A program made the translations under genes and the position numbers. From contig VUYV01000119.1 in NCBI GenBank assembly GCA_008711295.1, positions 1,703,159-1,767,158 of the forward strand: a stretch of 64,000 bases of DNA, in the 5' to 3' direction. This DNA is from Anarhynchus alexandrinus (taxonomy: Eukaryota > Chordata > Aves > Charadriiformes > Charadriidae). The notes under the pieces are model-generated. The model was given only the letters and a program-made list of their open reading frames with translations. It searched no databases and had not been told where the DNA came from. Numbering within the stretch: position 1 is the first letter of the stretch; each line of letters begins with the position of its first letter. Shown here piece by piece: positions 10,603 through 22,885 of this stretch.

Positions 10603-12868
10603 TTCAGAGTTTTCCTAAATGAATTGCACAGAAATGAACTTGAACTGATTATTTAAATAAGGAAAGCTAGTCAGGCTGGTTTAATTGTGAATTGTAACTA
10701 GTTCATGTTGTATTTCCATTACTGTGCTATGTTTACGTAAATATTTTTATAAAACTGATATGTTAACTAGCATATCATGCAGTTATATGGCTTTGCATTT
10801 TATATGAGTAAGTTTTATTGGGTTCCTTTTACCACATAAGCTCTTTCCCGCAATGTTTTGTAATTTATATAAATGCTTACTTTAGCAAAGTTTTGGAGGA
10901 ATCAGATTCCCATGTCAACTCCTTCAATGCCAGTGTGCAGAGAAAGTTGCCTGAAAACTGTTTTTCTGCTGCCAGGACATAACATCCCTGGGAAGGTCTG
11001 AGTCAGTAATTGTAGCCATATATAAATACCATTTATTTCACACTAATTGTACATGTATAGAGATTACCAAAACCCCCATAATTTAAAGCAATTACACCTT
11101 CAATGTTACACATAGGTAGTAGACCAACTTCATCCCCATTGGCACAGTAACGTGTTTATTCCTAAAGGTACCAAATGGTCCTGGTGTTGGGTCCATTGTG
11201 GTTCTGTGATGGCAGATGATACCGGCAGCAGGTCCATGGTGGTTCTGCCCTGCAAACTGCAGGATGCCATTCCCCTCAGTGTAACAGGCATTTTAAGGCT
11301 CCCCAACAGCTTGCTTATAGCTTCTCTGAACCAAAGGCTGACACTGTACAGGCATTACCCATGAGTCAATTAAGCACAGTGTAACTTGAGTTAACTCTGA
11401 ATGTGCTGCAGATTGCTAAAATTTTGTACTTTCAGCCATTCTTGGGCAGCTGTTTTCTTTTTTTCTTCCACAAAAACACAACAACAGCAGCCACATCCAG
11501 TCCCCTGCTCTTGGTCTCCAGAATCACAGCTGGTAATTACACATGATCTTGTGCTGGGCAAAACAGCTCCAGCTTAGTTTCCACATTTTGAAGAGACTGG
11601 GAGATGAAGTAATGACAGTTAGGGAAAGAATTAGAGATCTGCCAAACTACTTGAAACTGCTGACATTTTAAAAACTGCCTCAGGCAAAGTTTCAGTTCAG
11701 ATGATCTAGTGGGAAGGAGTTTGGAAGTGCTTTAATAATCAAAAGGAAGCATGCAACATTTTCAGCAAGGAAAAATTCTCAGCATTAAAATCAACGGATG
11801 CAGTCACTATCTGATGAGTTTCTTAAGGCGCTGCTGCTAGATTGAAAACAATTGGAAGCATGCTTGTATTTGTAATAAAATCTGAAGCTATTTTAACCAG
11901 AAACTAATTCTTAATATCTAATGCTTCTGATCTTGCTATTCTCCATCGATAAACAGCACAGATAAAGCAAATACCTGGAGATGATCGATTTCCCTGTACC
12001 TTTCAATGAGATCTTTTACAAATTCTTTTGAAGTGCCTGAGTATTTTAAGTTCATATTACTGCTTAGAGTACGGAACTAAGGAAGGTGTTCATATGGAAG
12101 CAAAAAAAGCTAAAAAACCCTCTATTTGTCAATTTTAATAAAGTATGCTAATTGCTAGTCTTTCATAAACAATATTTGTTTCATAACACCTAACTCAAGT
12201 GATGGATCCACCAAGCAAATCACAGCACCCTGTGGAAATACTCTCATGGTTCATGGCTGCATTGGGCACATCACTGAAATATCTGAGTGAATAGTGCATT
12301 TTTGGCAAGATTAAGTGGGCATGACATGGTGCTATGCTACTGTGCTACATTACTTGTGGTGATCACTCAGCCTCAAAAACTTGTCTAACTACAGTGCTGC
12401 ACTGGAAATAGTTGCTGTACTTGGAAGAATTGCATGAAGCTCAGACCTTACAGAAAAGCAGCAGGATTTTGCATTTTTTCAGTATGAACTTGTTGGTATT
12501 CTCTCCTTTTTATGAGTTTTGACAAAACCTAAATCATACTGCCATAAACATCTCATCACAATGCATAAAATAATAATAAAAAAATCTCACATTGCATTAA
12601 AGTCTTACATTGTACTGGGAACTTTCAGAGCATATACAACGTATATTAATAAGAATAAATTAATAGCATAACACTATCTGTATTTGTTGTCAGTTACGGG
12701 CACAAATATTAGCACATCCTCCACATTTGGTTCTTGTTGAAAAAGGGAGGAAGAATGGATAGACAACTTCATCCATTTTTTTCCCCATGCTTTTAAAACA
12801 GCATTGTATACATTACCTCTTTAGTATTATTTTAGTTAGTCCAGTAAAACATTATGAGTTATGATTAG
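10603..12868. other. Non-coding AT-rich sequence
   Basis: No gene or transposon was recognised. An imperfect direct duplication (ggtccattgtggttctg at 11190 and ggtccatggtggttctg at 11231) sits in a GC-richer patch at 11160-11340. Confidence 0.5.
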
Positions 12869-13500
12869 AATCATAGAATCATAGAATTGTCTAGGTTGGA
12901 AGAGACATTTAAGATCATCAATCCAACCATCAATCTAACCCTGCCAAAACCCACCCCTAAACCATGTCCCTAAGCACCACGTCTATGTATCTTTTAAATA
13001 CCTGCAGGGACGGCGACTTCACCACTTCCCTGGGCAGCCTGTTCCAATGCTTGATAACCCCTTCTGTGAAGAACCTTTTTCCTAATATCCAATCTAAACC
13101 TCCCCTGGCATAACTTGAGGCCATTTCCTGTTGTCCTATCACTTATTACTTGGGAGAAGAGACTGACCCCCACCTCTCTGCAACCTCCTTTCAGGTAGTT
13201 ATAAAGAGCAAAAAGGTCTCCCCTCAGCCTCCTTTTCTCCATGCTAAACAACCCCAGTTCCCTCATTCGCTCCTCATAAGGCTTATTCTCCAGACCCCTC
13301 ACCAGCTTCATTGCCCTTCTCTGGACATGCTCCAGCACTTCAATGTCTTTCTTGTAGTGAGGGGCCCACAACTGAACACAGTACTTGAGGTGGGGCCTTA
13401 CCAGTGCCGAATACAGGGGAATGATAACTTCCCTAGTCCTGCTGGCCACACTATTCCTGATGCAGGTCAGGATGCCATTGGCCTTCTTGGCCACGCTTAC
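12869..13500 (-). mobile_element. CR1 LINE 3' fragment (second subfamily)
   Basis: The copy starts agaatcatagaatcatagaa in antisense and carries the ctaaccctgcc/ccctaagcaccacgtct 3' UTR. It then reads through the C-terminal RT codons to cttcttggccac, where homology stops abruptly at about 13500. It is about 630 bases long and 5'-truncated, from the same subfamily as the copies at 6.07, 16.06 and 52.05 kb. Confidence 0.95.
12960..13494 (-). pseudogene. CR1 RT C-terminal fragment with one frameshift
   Basis: The blocks read [77 protein letters not shown] and [10 protein letters not shown] in one frame. The frame breaks near 13075-13085, at an A/T-run beside the KKFF block. The terminal [18 protein letters not shown] segment continues in another frame to the stop near 12957. 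The [12 protein letters not shown] block (where the first subfamily has [13 protein letters not shown]) assigns it to the second CR1 subfamily. It lies C-terminal to the catalytic box and is not functional. Confidence 0.9.
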
Positions 13501-16061
13501 ATGGTTGTGTTCTTTGTCTTATTGACTAAGAGATAAAATGCCAACATGCCATTTACTTGCTAATGTAAAATCAATTAACTGGCACAGTGCCACCAGTATT
13601 GTCCACCTCTTTCATGATGATGGGATGGATATCTGTGAATGTTAATATGGGGTTTGTAGTTTAAGGGTAGGTCTAGTACAACTGACCTTAAAAATCTGGA
13701 CTGAATGTGGTATATGGTGAGGTTCAAAATCAAATAGATGTGAAAAGAGTAACTGTATTTTTCTGTTCTAATGAGTTCAGATTTCATTTCCTGTAAATTT
13801 TATAAACTTTTGCAGAGATTGCTGGGAAAGCGAGAAGTCAAGAATGTGATATTCAGATGTTTTGGTAATCACCACTTACAGTGAAAGTGCATCTTGCCCT
13901 GAGGTTGGGTTCGTGTGGTGAATCCCTGTTGCATTGCTTGCTTGACAGTCTTGAAAGAACCATCACGCCAATTCACTCATCTTCTGATGACACATAGGCA
14001 GCAGATAAACCAAAAACCATGTTGTTGGTGGAGTAAAGATTTTTTTTTTTGGTATGTCTTACATCTTGTATATCTTATTTTAAATCCAGACCCTCCAGAC
14101 TAGTCAGTTAATTATGATACAATTGCATCTAGAGAGGAGAGCTTTGGAGTCCAGTTATGGTGATCTTCTGTGATAGTACAAGTTCCTCTCTAAGTACCAC
14201 TTTGTATTTAGGACATGCAGCCCATAACTTTAAAAAACTTGGAACCATCTGGCTGAACGAGGAGGTGTCCTCTGGTTTAGGTGGTGCTGCTGGGGGCTGG
14301 AAAGTAGATAGATTGAATTCCTGTCTCAGATTAGGTCCTTCAAATATAGCTAATTGGTGTCATTGTATTTGTAAAGAGTGTTGGGGTAGATCAATCCCGC
14401 CACATGTGATCATTTAAAAATGGATAAATAAAGTATTAGAAAGCATCACGGCAGCAAGATGATGTTCAAAAAAGAGAGTCATACAAGTGGCAAATAGGAG
14501 AAAGTGTGGGCCATTTGAAAAAAACTGCTTTGTGAGGAATGAGGGCAGCAAATGTAGACAGAGTGCGCACAGGAAGTGGTTAGATGGCAGAATTACTGTC
14601 TAAAGCTGTGGTATGCTGAAGCATAAGCACAAGAAGAACTAGAGTACAACATGTGCCTGGTGCCTTCAGCACTTAGACTGTAAGGCAGAGAGGAAGGGTG
14701 GGCCCCATCACTTACATTTACTTCTTGCCAGCTTGCTACTTGACATTAATTATCCTGGTATATTTTCTTCTCTTTTAGGTGTCGAACTACTTCAGTCATT
14801 TCCTTTCTAGCATGGGCCAGCATTAAGGAAAGCCAAATGACACAGCAGTTTCTGACCACTGTAGGCTAGAATGCAAACAACTTTGCAGACATCCTAATGA
14901 GAATAGGAAACTAGGAGTGTTTCTTTTTCCTTTGCAATTTAAACATAGCTTCAACATTATTGCTCTTGAGGACAAACTAGCTTCGGGAATTGCTATGGCT
15001 AGATGGAACTCTGCTTCATTAGTTTTAAATTTACCATGACCAAAAATGACCAAGGAGTGGGCTGTAAATGAACCGGTTTGCTCATACTGAAGGATGCATG
15101 TCCTTTTCTTAAGAGCAATTGCTGATTTCCACCTTCTGGCACTCTGATCAAGGAAGAAGTGCTCATATCTCTGAAGGATGACCTTTCTCTACCAAGAAAG
15201 AAGGGAGTATGTGGGAAATTGCACTTTTGTAATATCAGTTTCATTCAAGGCTTGTAAATTTGCTGTTTGAAGTGACAGACGCTTTGGGTCCAAGACTCAA
15301 AAAGTGTCAGAATATTATTTGTTTTGTAACCACCATGAATTTCGTTAGGATAGTAGAAATATTCCTGCAGTGACTTCTCTACTGTGAAAGGAATTTCCTT
15401 AGTGTGGCCAGGACAGGTCATAGCTCAGCCAAGAGTAAACACCGTTGTTGCCCAAAACTACCTCAAAAAAACCCGAACCCAAAACAACCCAACAAAACCT
15501 GTAATGAAATACAATCTGGGTATTGAAGAGAGAGCCTGCAGGACTCATTTTTTTTGGATTGCAGTGCTGGTGGAGTAAGTATCTAAGCTGTAGCAAGCTT
15601 CCTTGTAGAAGAAAGTACTGAATTACAGAACAGACCTTGACACTGTGATTGCAGGATCTTAAAGTTCTTAGAACATAGCATGAGAAAACCAGATGAGTTA
15701 CAATAACCATGTGACCATGGCTTCAAAAACTGAGATGGGCTTGTATGCCTTTCTAGAAGAAACGATCTTAATGACAGAGCAGTGTAACTGCTGATGTGTA
15801 TATATATATATGGATATGAATATATATGTACAAATATATATTTATATGTAACATTGCTTTTGGAATACACAATCACATAAACATACATTTAATCAATCTT
15901 AGAAATGGGAGTCAGTAATATCTTGCTGCTAGAGACCTGTTTTTCTGGTTAGAGGTGAAAACACGTCACATAATCTGGCTGCTAACATAGAATCTAACTA
16001 TTAAAAGTTACAGGCCAGAGGAGTCACATGCCTCTTGCACAGTAATTCAAGCAAGCATATT
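13501..16061. other. Non-coding sequence, AT microsatellite near 15.8 kb
   Basis: No gene was recognised. Frames of 60-103 codons occur on both strands without known character. A degenerate TA-rich tract occupies about 15797-15851. An A/C-rich stretch is at 15462-15500. Confidence 0.5.
15797..15851. repeat. Interrupted (TA)n microsatellite
   Basis: tgtatatatatatatgg is followed by further gaatatatatg and caaatatatat blocks. It is low-complexity and probably length-variable. Confidence 0.8.
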
Positions 16062-16470
16062 TTATAGACTCATAGCAGCATTGAACTGTTTAGGTTGGAA
16101 AAGACCTTTAAGATCATCAGGTCCAACCATTAACCTAACACTGCCAAGTCCACCACTAAAACATGTCCCTAAGTGCCACAATCCTCTTGTCCAGGTTGTT
16201 GATAAAGATATTAAACAGAACTGGACCCAGTACTAAGCCCTGTGGAACACCACTTGTGACCGGCCGCCAACTGGATTTACCTCCATTCACCATAATTCTT
16301 TGGGCCTGGCCATCCAGCCAGTTTTTTACTCAGCAAAGAGTACACCCATCCAAGCCATGAGCAGCCAGCTTCTTGAGAAGAATGCTGTGGGAAATGGTGT
16401 CAAAGGCTTTACTAAAGTCTAGATAGACAACATCCACAGCCTTTCCCTCATCCACTAAATGGGTTCCCGT
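16062..16470 (-). mobile_element. CR1 LINE with large internal deletion
   Basis: The 3' end (actcatagcagcattgaac, then ggttggaaaagacctttaag) and 3' UTR lead to cctaagtgccaca at about 16178. The next bases (atcctcttgtccagg, ttgataaagatattaaacag) are the antisense of the RT segment encoding VLFNIF, normally about 830 bases further on. Measured against the copy at 52.05-53.16 kb, 796 bases are missing. These include the FADD box, thumb and C-terminus. The remaining RT codons cover the GVPQG motif, the RAQR block and the KAFDTV region, ending near 16470. Confidence 0.93.
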
Positions 16471-18277
16471 GTCAGCTGTATTCAAGCTCTCTAACAAGGT
16501 ACTTTCTCTTGGAGAATGATTATGTGCAACATTTATGGGCCATGAAAGTTTTCTTTTATTCCTCTTTAATTCAAACTGTGGTCATAGGGGCAGATATCAG
16601 CCTTTTTGTATGATGGATGATATAAAATGTTTTCTCACCTTTTACTGTGGCTTACTTTGCTCTCCTGGATGCTGCACTCTGGGTCAGGCAGATCTCTCTG
16701 AGAGGAGGAGATTGCTCTTTCCACAAGATCACAATGGGGAAGCTTTGGAGTATCAGGGAGGATGGCATGTGCACGGAGAGAGAAGAAGGGACAGAAAGCA
16801 GAATGTTTGCAGCAAAATGCAACTTGAGAGGTAACTGACTTCCTCAGGCTCGGGAGAGTGTAACATGTGTTACAACAGAGGAAGACAAAAGGGTACTGAC
16901 CTGAGGACCAAGATGTACAAAAACCCATCCTCTTCTCCAGAAACATACTCAGCAGGAATGAATGGCTCTTCATGAATTACTTCAGTCTTTCTCAACACAA
17001 CAGATGTTATTTTTCTGTGCCTTTAAGAATTACCTCACTCTATTTTTTAAAAAAACCTAGCTTTAGAGACTGTAAGCCTTCAGTATCTTTGAATTTATTC
17101 ACCAAAAGAAAGGTGGGACAATGTCACCTCCAGGATCTTGCTGGCTTGGGACTATCATCTTGTCTGGAACCAACAAGTCTGTAAATCACTTCTGCTAGGC
17201 ATACTAATAGAGCTGAGAAAATATTTCAGGTGCACAACACATTTCCTGTTAAAATAGGCGTCGGTCGTGTTACAGTAATTCACAACTGGCCTGTGCTGAC
17301 TGATGAAAGAGACTAGGAGGCAAAGTATAGAATTACAAGGCTAAATACTTATTCATGTGCATGAGGAATCCCAGATAAATTGGGGACCCCAAATGTGGTT
17401 TTACACAGGGTTCTTACACCCTTCAAGCATTCAGGTACAACACAATCTGACTAATCACTAACACACGCACTACCGATTACTAATCATAGTGAAACTTAAA
17501 CTTCACAAAGCAACTATATTTCTGCAGTGTTATCATCCATCAGCATTCTTGCTTCTTGTCTGTTGAACCAGACATCTCTGGAGTTGATCTTGCTATATTT
17601 ACTTACCTATGATGCCAGACGATGCTGGGAGGGTTTCAAAGATGTATTAGAGGGGCTAGGATGCTAGTGCTATGTTGGTTGTCCAGGGGTACCTTTTATC
17701 CTTCATGGACAGCTGTAAGATTCTGAGAAGCAAAGTCCTTGTTTCCAGGGCTGGACTGTCCTTCTGGTCCTTGCAATGAGGCGGTGTCCTTTAATTTGTT
17801 TTACTTAAACATGAACAATACCAAAGTCTCCAGTAAAATTCCACTACCTCATTACATCACAGTGTGTAATGTAAACTAATTTATAGTAGCAAAGTTAATA
17901 CAATTTCACACTGTAAAGACTGACTGATATAATAGTTAGGGAAGGAAATTTTCATGACAGTGAACTGGGACCATCATGATGATTACGGAACATACCTTCA
18001 ATTAAAAGATAAAAGGTGTTATGGTGTAATTCAGTTGTCTTAGCAATGCCTGGGGCCATTTAAGATGCATTAAGGGATCCTGCCTGACCTCCAACAGCCA
18101 TTCCAGAAGGTGTCTGGTGTCCTCGAGGTCCTCTTTTAGCACCTTGGAGTGCCAAGTGAGTTCCTACAGCCAATGTGGCACCCGTGTTTAGAGAAGTGAA
18201 TAAAGGCCCTAGTCAAGACAGTCAAATAGAGTCTGGAAACAGTTCAGGTGACCAAATGTTGTTACTCTTCATACTCG
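16471..18277. other. Unassigned sequence, possibly containing an old LTR-like segment
   Basis: No gene was recognised. The stretch at about 17340-17800 (gaggaatcccagat, attggggaccccaaatg, then a GC-richer part) has the look of retroviral LTR sequence, but I cannot find paired LTRs, a primer-binding site or coding remnants. The small frame at 16647-16838 ends beside a gtaact string but has no recognisable protein character. Confidence 0.4.
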
Positions 18278-18366
18278 TTTCATAGGAATAGGAATGGGAA
18301 AGTGAAGGTGGATGTCTTGGAGTCCTCCAAGAGACAAGAAAAGGAAATGGAGATAATCAGGCACTG
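18278..18366 (+). repeat. Dispersed repeat R, copy 1 (about 90 bp)
   Basis: The sequence from tttcataggaatagg to aatcaggcac recurs at 22.03-22.31 kb in the same orientation at roughly 90 percent identity by eye. Similarity does not extend clearly on either side, so it is not an obvious pair of full LTRs. The family is unknown to me. The strand label is arbitrary. Confidence 0.8.
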
Positions 18367-21300
18367 ATTAAGAAAAGCACTAAAGAAAGACTGTATTTAC
18401 TAAACACCCTGTTTATTTAGTGACCTAAATACAGATATGTGCAATCTGGATTTGAACCCCACCCTAAATCTAGCAAAGGCTTAGGTTTAAAGAAAACAAC
18501 CCTCTCCTCCCTATGTAGTTATTTACTTCACAAGTCACAAGTTTGCTAAATCTCATTTGGTATTATATAGTTTTATGCATAATCGTTATGTGTCTGTGCC
18601 TCAAATACCAGGGGTAAGTCCAGGTAGACGTAACCCAAGTGTGAGATCTGCACTCAAAATCATATAGCATGACAATCCTATGATACAATAAGGTGTCCTT
18701 CCAGATGGAAAGCCCACTTTTCAACAGCAGATAACTATATTTCTACATGTACATATTTCAGTTCCCTTCAGATTTTGCTATATTGTAGAAATCACTTTAT
18801 ATCTGCCACTGTGACATCTTATCTAAGAATTTGGTTCAGATTTATTTCTGAAGCCCAGCTCTTCCCTCACTCTTAGCCTTCTCAAAAGGAAAAGGACTCA
18901 GAGGATCTGCTTTTGGTTTCTTCTTGATAATTGCCACATGAATATGAAGTCCTTAAAAGCATTGAGGTCAGAGACTGAAAAGTGCAAGTAATCCATAGGA
19001 AGTATAATAGATTTCCTTGTCATCTGAGACTCATGAAGCAGAAAATACCCTTCTGCCTCCTGTGGTCCTCTACAGGACAAGTCTAAAGGTAAAGTTTGAG
19101 TTTCAGCAGGCAGAACAGTGTGTGCTCTCTGAGGGTCTGAGGAACAGAGGTGTTCCAGGATATCCTCTTCCTCCAGATAATGGAATGCTTCCTCTTCCTC
19201 CTCTTTCTCCACTCACAGCTCAGCTACCTGCATGAGAGGACCGCCCTGAATTTATGAGCTACCAAAATCGCTGTTCTGTCTCTATGTCTTACTCATAGCT
19301 TCACTATGAAAGGTTGCAGAACCAGAAGAACTCAGCCTCAGGCTTAAAGATGTGGAGTTTTGACTTCAATAATTTTGTATTAGAGCAAGAATGGCCTGTA
19401 AAAATGTGAAAACTTACAATTTTAAAAAATGGTCAGATAACACCCCAGTATTTCTCACATACCAGAAGTCTTGACATTGTGTTCAGTAACACAAAGATTT
19501 CACCCTTTCCATTTAGTTCTCAACTAGTCTGTTGATGACCCTGTGAGTAAACTTGAGTAAACTTAGTTTTGCTTCAACTCCAGCTGTGAGCTTTTCTCTG
19601 CTCATCTGCTAGACTATTCCTTCTCTCCTGCCAATTTATCCGCTTTTCCCACCACTAGCTTTTTCCTTCTGAAAAACAACAGGTCTTGTTTTATTTAAAG
19701 GTATGAAGTTTACCCAAAAAGACAATTCTTTAATAAAAACAGCTTCCCTCCATAAGAAGGTCAAAACAAATGTTGCTTTTCCCCATGTCTACTTCAGCCC
19801 TGTACCCAGTGAATAAGAAAAGATGTCCAGTTACTTTTAAAAGTACAAATGATCCACCAGTGAGGAAGAGGTAACATATTACTTCACTAGCAGGACAGAA
19901 TACCTTCAGATACTGCAATAGAAAGCTTTATGTGAAAATTTTAGCAATGACTATTAACCCTCCTGTATTTTTATAACCCCTTTTATCCCAAAGAGTCTGG
20001 ATATATCTCTCAGCTTGTCTCTAGTTTACCTGCCACAAAGCTGGAACGTAGCTATCAATCTTTGCAAGTAAAAGTATATTAGGATTCTTTAAAGAAGGGA
20101 AGCAAAATAATATACACAACTGAAATGTCAAGAGGTGTTTTGAGGTCAGGAGAGTATAAAAACCCAAACTGGAATATATCCAAAGTTCAGGTAGTGCTGT
20201 TATGCCCAAAGCAACAGCTCTGCAAATTTACTCCTTCTCCTAGGATACAAAACTAGTAGAAGCACTTCAAAAGGCTTCTTAAAAACAAGGAAGGACTTAG
20301 TTTTGCTAATGTTTTGTCTCCTCGGAGCTCTAGGACATGTACACAGAAATTTTGTTCTGGGTGTGGTGAGACAGGTAACACAACAAACCTTGCCAGGAGA
20401 ACACCATTTCTAATCAGTTTCTCTTTCCATTTCTTCTCCTGGGCAATCTAAATTTCACATATTTTTCCAGTTTCCTGTTAGAAACATCAGAATATCAGGC
20501 TCCTCCTAGATCACTTTCTCACTATTGCAGGCATCATTTCATAATGTGTCCTTCATATGCTTACCAGGATGCCTTACCTATAAACCAAAGTAATTTAGTA
20601 CTTCTGGTTTTTATATTCTCTGAAACAACATGCTTCTAGCCACAAACAGCTTCCTCACCCAATCAGTTTGAAATGGTAGAAAATAATGCCACTACCAAAT
20701 CACCAGGAAAACATTTAGTACAACTTCTCTTGGAAATTGTTCAGATTCATGTGCTAGACAATTTTGCTTTGCTTATGAGATGAGATGTGATGCTCAAGAA
20801 ATCTGGCTTTAAAATTTCACCGGGATGGGACATAGTAAATAGTCAAAAAGCTGAGTTCCTTGGGATGCAAGAAGTGCAATTGAAATCTAGTTTGTCAGAT
20901 AAATGGAGAATGGCATGGCAAATCAGACAGTTGCCTAGTTACTACAACAAGAAGACTACAAATCAAATTATATCCTCAGCCTGGGCAATAGTGAAGGAGC
21001 AGTGAAAGTAAAATACTTATTTTTGTAAGTAATAAAGCTACAGAACTCATTACTGTCTCTATAGAACTTATACTGTCTGTAAGACCTATTGTAGAGCTAC
21101 CAGAGAAAGTAAGGGGTTTGAAATATCTCACTGATAAAAGATGGAGATAAAGAGGCTTAGTAGAGGGTACAGAGTATTGGCACAGCACACAGAAGGTCAG
21201 CAAACATTGCAGAACTAGCCACTGGAATGAATGGATGCTTGCTTTTCAGTGTTATTTTGTGGTTTATTTGCCATTTAATGGTGTGAAGAATCTCTGCCTT

Positions 21301-22027
21301 TGTGGTGGGGCAGACATCTTTGAGCAGATTGTGTTCTGGCAGCTTCCTGCCTTTGACAGATGCATGCTCAAGGAGATGAGGAAGGACACTGAACCAGCAT
21401 ACACAAAAAAGTTCAGAAGAAATAGCCAAAAAATAGAATGCTCATTTGAGTGGAAATTCATAGATGGGAAAATCTAAAGTTTATAAAATGTTCTTCCTTG
21501 GGGCCAAGGAAGCCTGGGACAGAAGATGAAGGTGAACAATGAGGCAGCACCTTGGGCAACTCACTGAGAAGAGACATGGAGTTACTGACTACACGTGGGT
21601 ATCTGACTAAGAAACTTGCTATGCTCTCATTGTGTTTTGATAGATCTCATGCAAGAAAATTACTAAAGATATAGCTAAGAAGGGCAATAGCTTAGGGAGG
21701 ACAACAGTCAAAAAATTATAAATACAGCTACCAAACAATAGGACAAAGAAGACAACTGCTGGACAAGAAAAGAGGCATATGGAAATACATAACAATAAAG
21801 GTAAGCTAGAAGAAGAGACTGGCTGGTAGAGAAGAAATGTAACTGAAACACAAAAAGTCTCTGGTCTACGAAGAAAAACATAAGAAGACTGTGCTGGAGA
21901 ATTATCACTGTGGATTTGCCCTATGCTGATACTCTTTATTAAGCAATTTCTGTTGACCATGGAGGCAAGATATGGGGCCCAGGGGACCTTTGACTTTACC
22001 CAGTACAGCTATTCTTATTTTCTTTCA
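18367..22027. other. Unassigned sequence between two copies of repeat R
   Basis: No recognised gene or transposon. A 104-codon minus-strand frame (18898-19212) begins with an acidic, glutamate-rich run and has no family I know. A 72-codon plus-strand frame (20787-21005) is likewise unassigned. Both fall within chance expectation for this much AT-rich DNA. Confidence 0.45.
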
Positions 22028-22310
22028 TTTCATAGGAATAGAATCATAGAATCATAGAATCGTCCAGGTTGGAAAGGACCTTGAAGATCATCAAGTTCCA
22101 ACTCCCCTGCCATAGACAGGGACACTAGACCAGGTTGCCCAAGGCCATGTCCAGCCTGGCCTTGAACACCTCCAGGGACGGGGAAATAGGAATGGGAAAG
22201 TGAAGGTAGATGTCCTGGAGTCTTCCAAGAGGNATAGGAATGGGAACGTGAAGATGGATGTCTTGGAGTCTTCCAAGAGGCAAGAAAAGGAAATGGAGAG
22301 AGCCAGGCAC
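22028..22310 (+). repeat. Dispersed repeat R, copy 2, split by a CR1 and internally duplicated
   Basis: The left part (tttcataggaata, 22028-22040) and right part (from ataggaatgggaaag, 22186) together match the repeat at 18278-18366. A CR1 lies between them. The right part is present twice: 22186-22232 and 22234-22280, about four differences in 47 bases, separated by a single N at 22233. Only the second copy continues into caagaaaaggaaatgg. Confidence 0.85.
22041..22185 (-). mobile_element. Short CR1 3' end inserted into repeat R
   Basis: About 145 bases of CR1 3' terminus run from gaatcatagaatcatag through ccaggttggaaaggacc and the cctgccatagacagggac UTR to cctccagggacgggg, truncated within the SLEVFK codons. 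A small gap in the UTR (cacctcc missing after gggacac) distinguishes it from its relatives. The flanks both carry ataggaat. Confidence 0.93.
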
Positions 22311-22885
22311 TAAAAGAAACAAGAAACAATAAAGGAGTCTGTAACATAATGGTCCCAGCCAAAGAAGCTGACATTCACATCTACATAAAGAACAGAGAAG
22401 GTTCTACATTAATCCAGTTAAAATAAATGAACTGTTAAGATGAATGAACATGATTATATACCAGAAAGAAAGTGGAGTGGGAACACTTCTCCCTCTAGCA
22501 AGGGTCTCAAGACAAAAAGGAATTATGAGATCATTGGAGAATCCATGTGTTTATGCTGCACATTGAACGAATGATACTGCCAGGTCCCACTGTAACGAGC
22601 TGAGAGCAGCTACAATGGGGTTAGGGATCAGTCTCTATCAAGGGAAAGTTAAGCTCAGTGATAGGACATTGAATTGTCTTGGGTCCACACACTCTAATTC
22701 TTACTGTATATCTATCAACTGGCAAGATAGTTGATGTGAAGACATGTAGATGTCCGAGTACAAAGTACACAGCACATACATTGAAAATGACAAAACAGCC
22801 AGGTATACATTTGGTGAGAGAACTATACCCAGTCTGTTGAAGGAATCCATTAGAGACAGTCCTTGACAGAGACCTGGTTGATTTT
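22311..22885. other. Non-coding sequence
   Basis: No gene or transposon recognised. Confidence 0.5.

Noticed and set aside
18898..19212. 104-codon minus-strand frame with an acidic start, considered as an exon
   Set aside because: No convincing splice context, no known domain, and within chance expectation.
18278..22310. Repeat R copies considered as a pair of LTRs flanking a provirus
   Set aside because: Similarity covers only about 90 bases, with no shared ends, primer site or coding relics between them.
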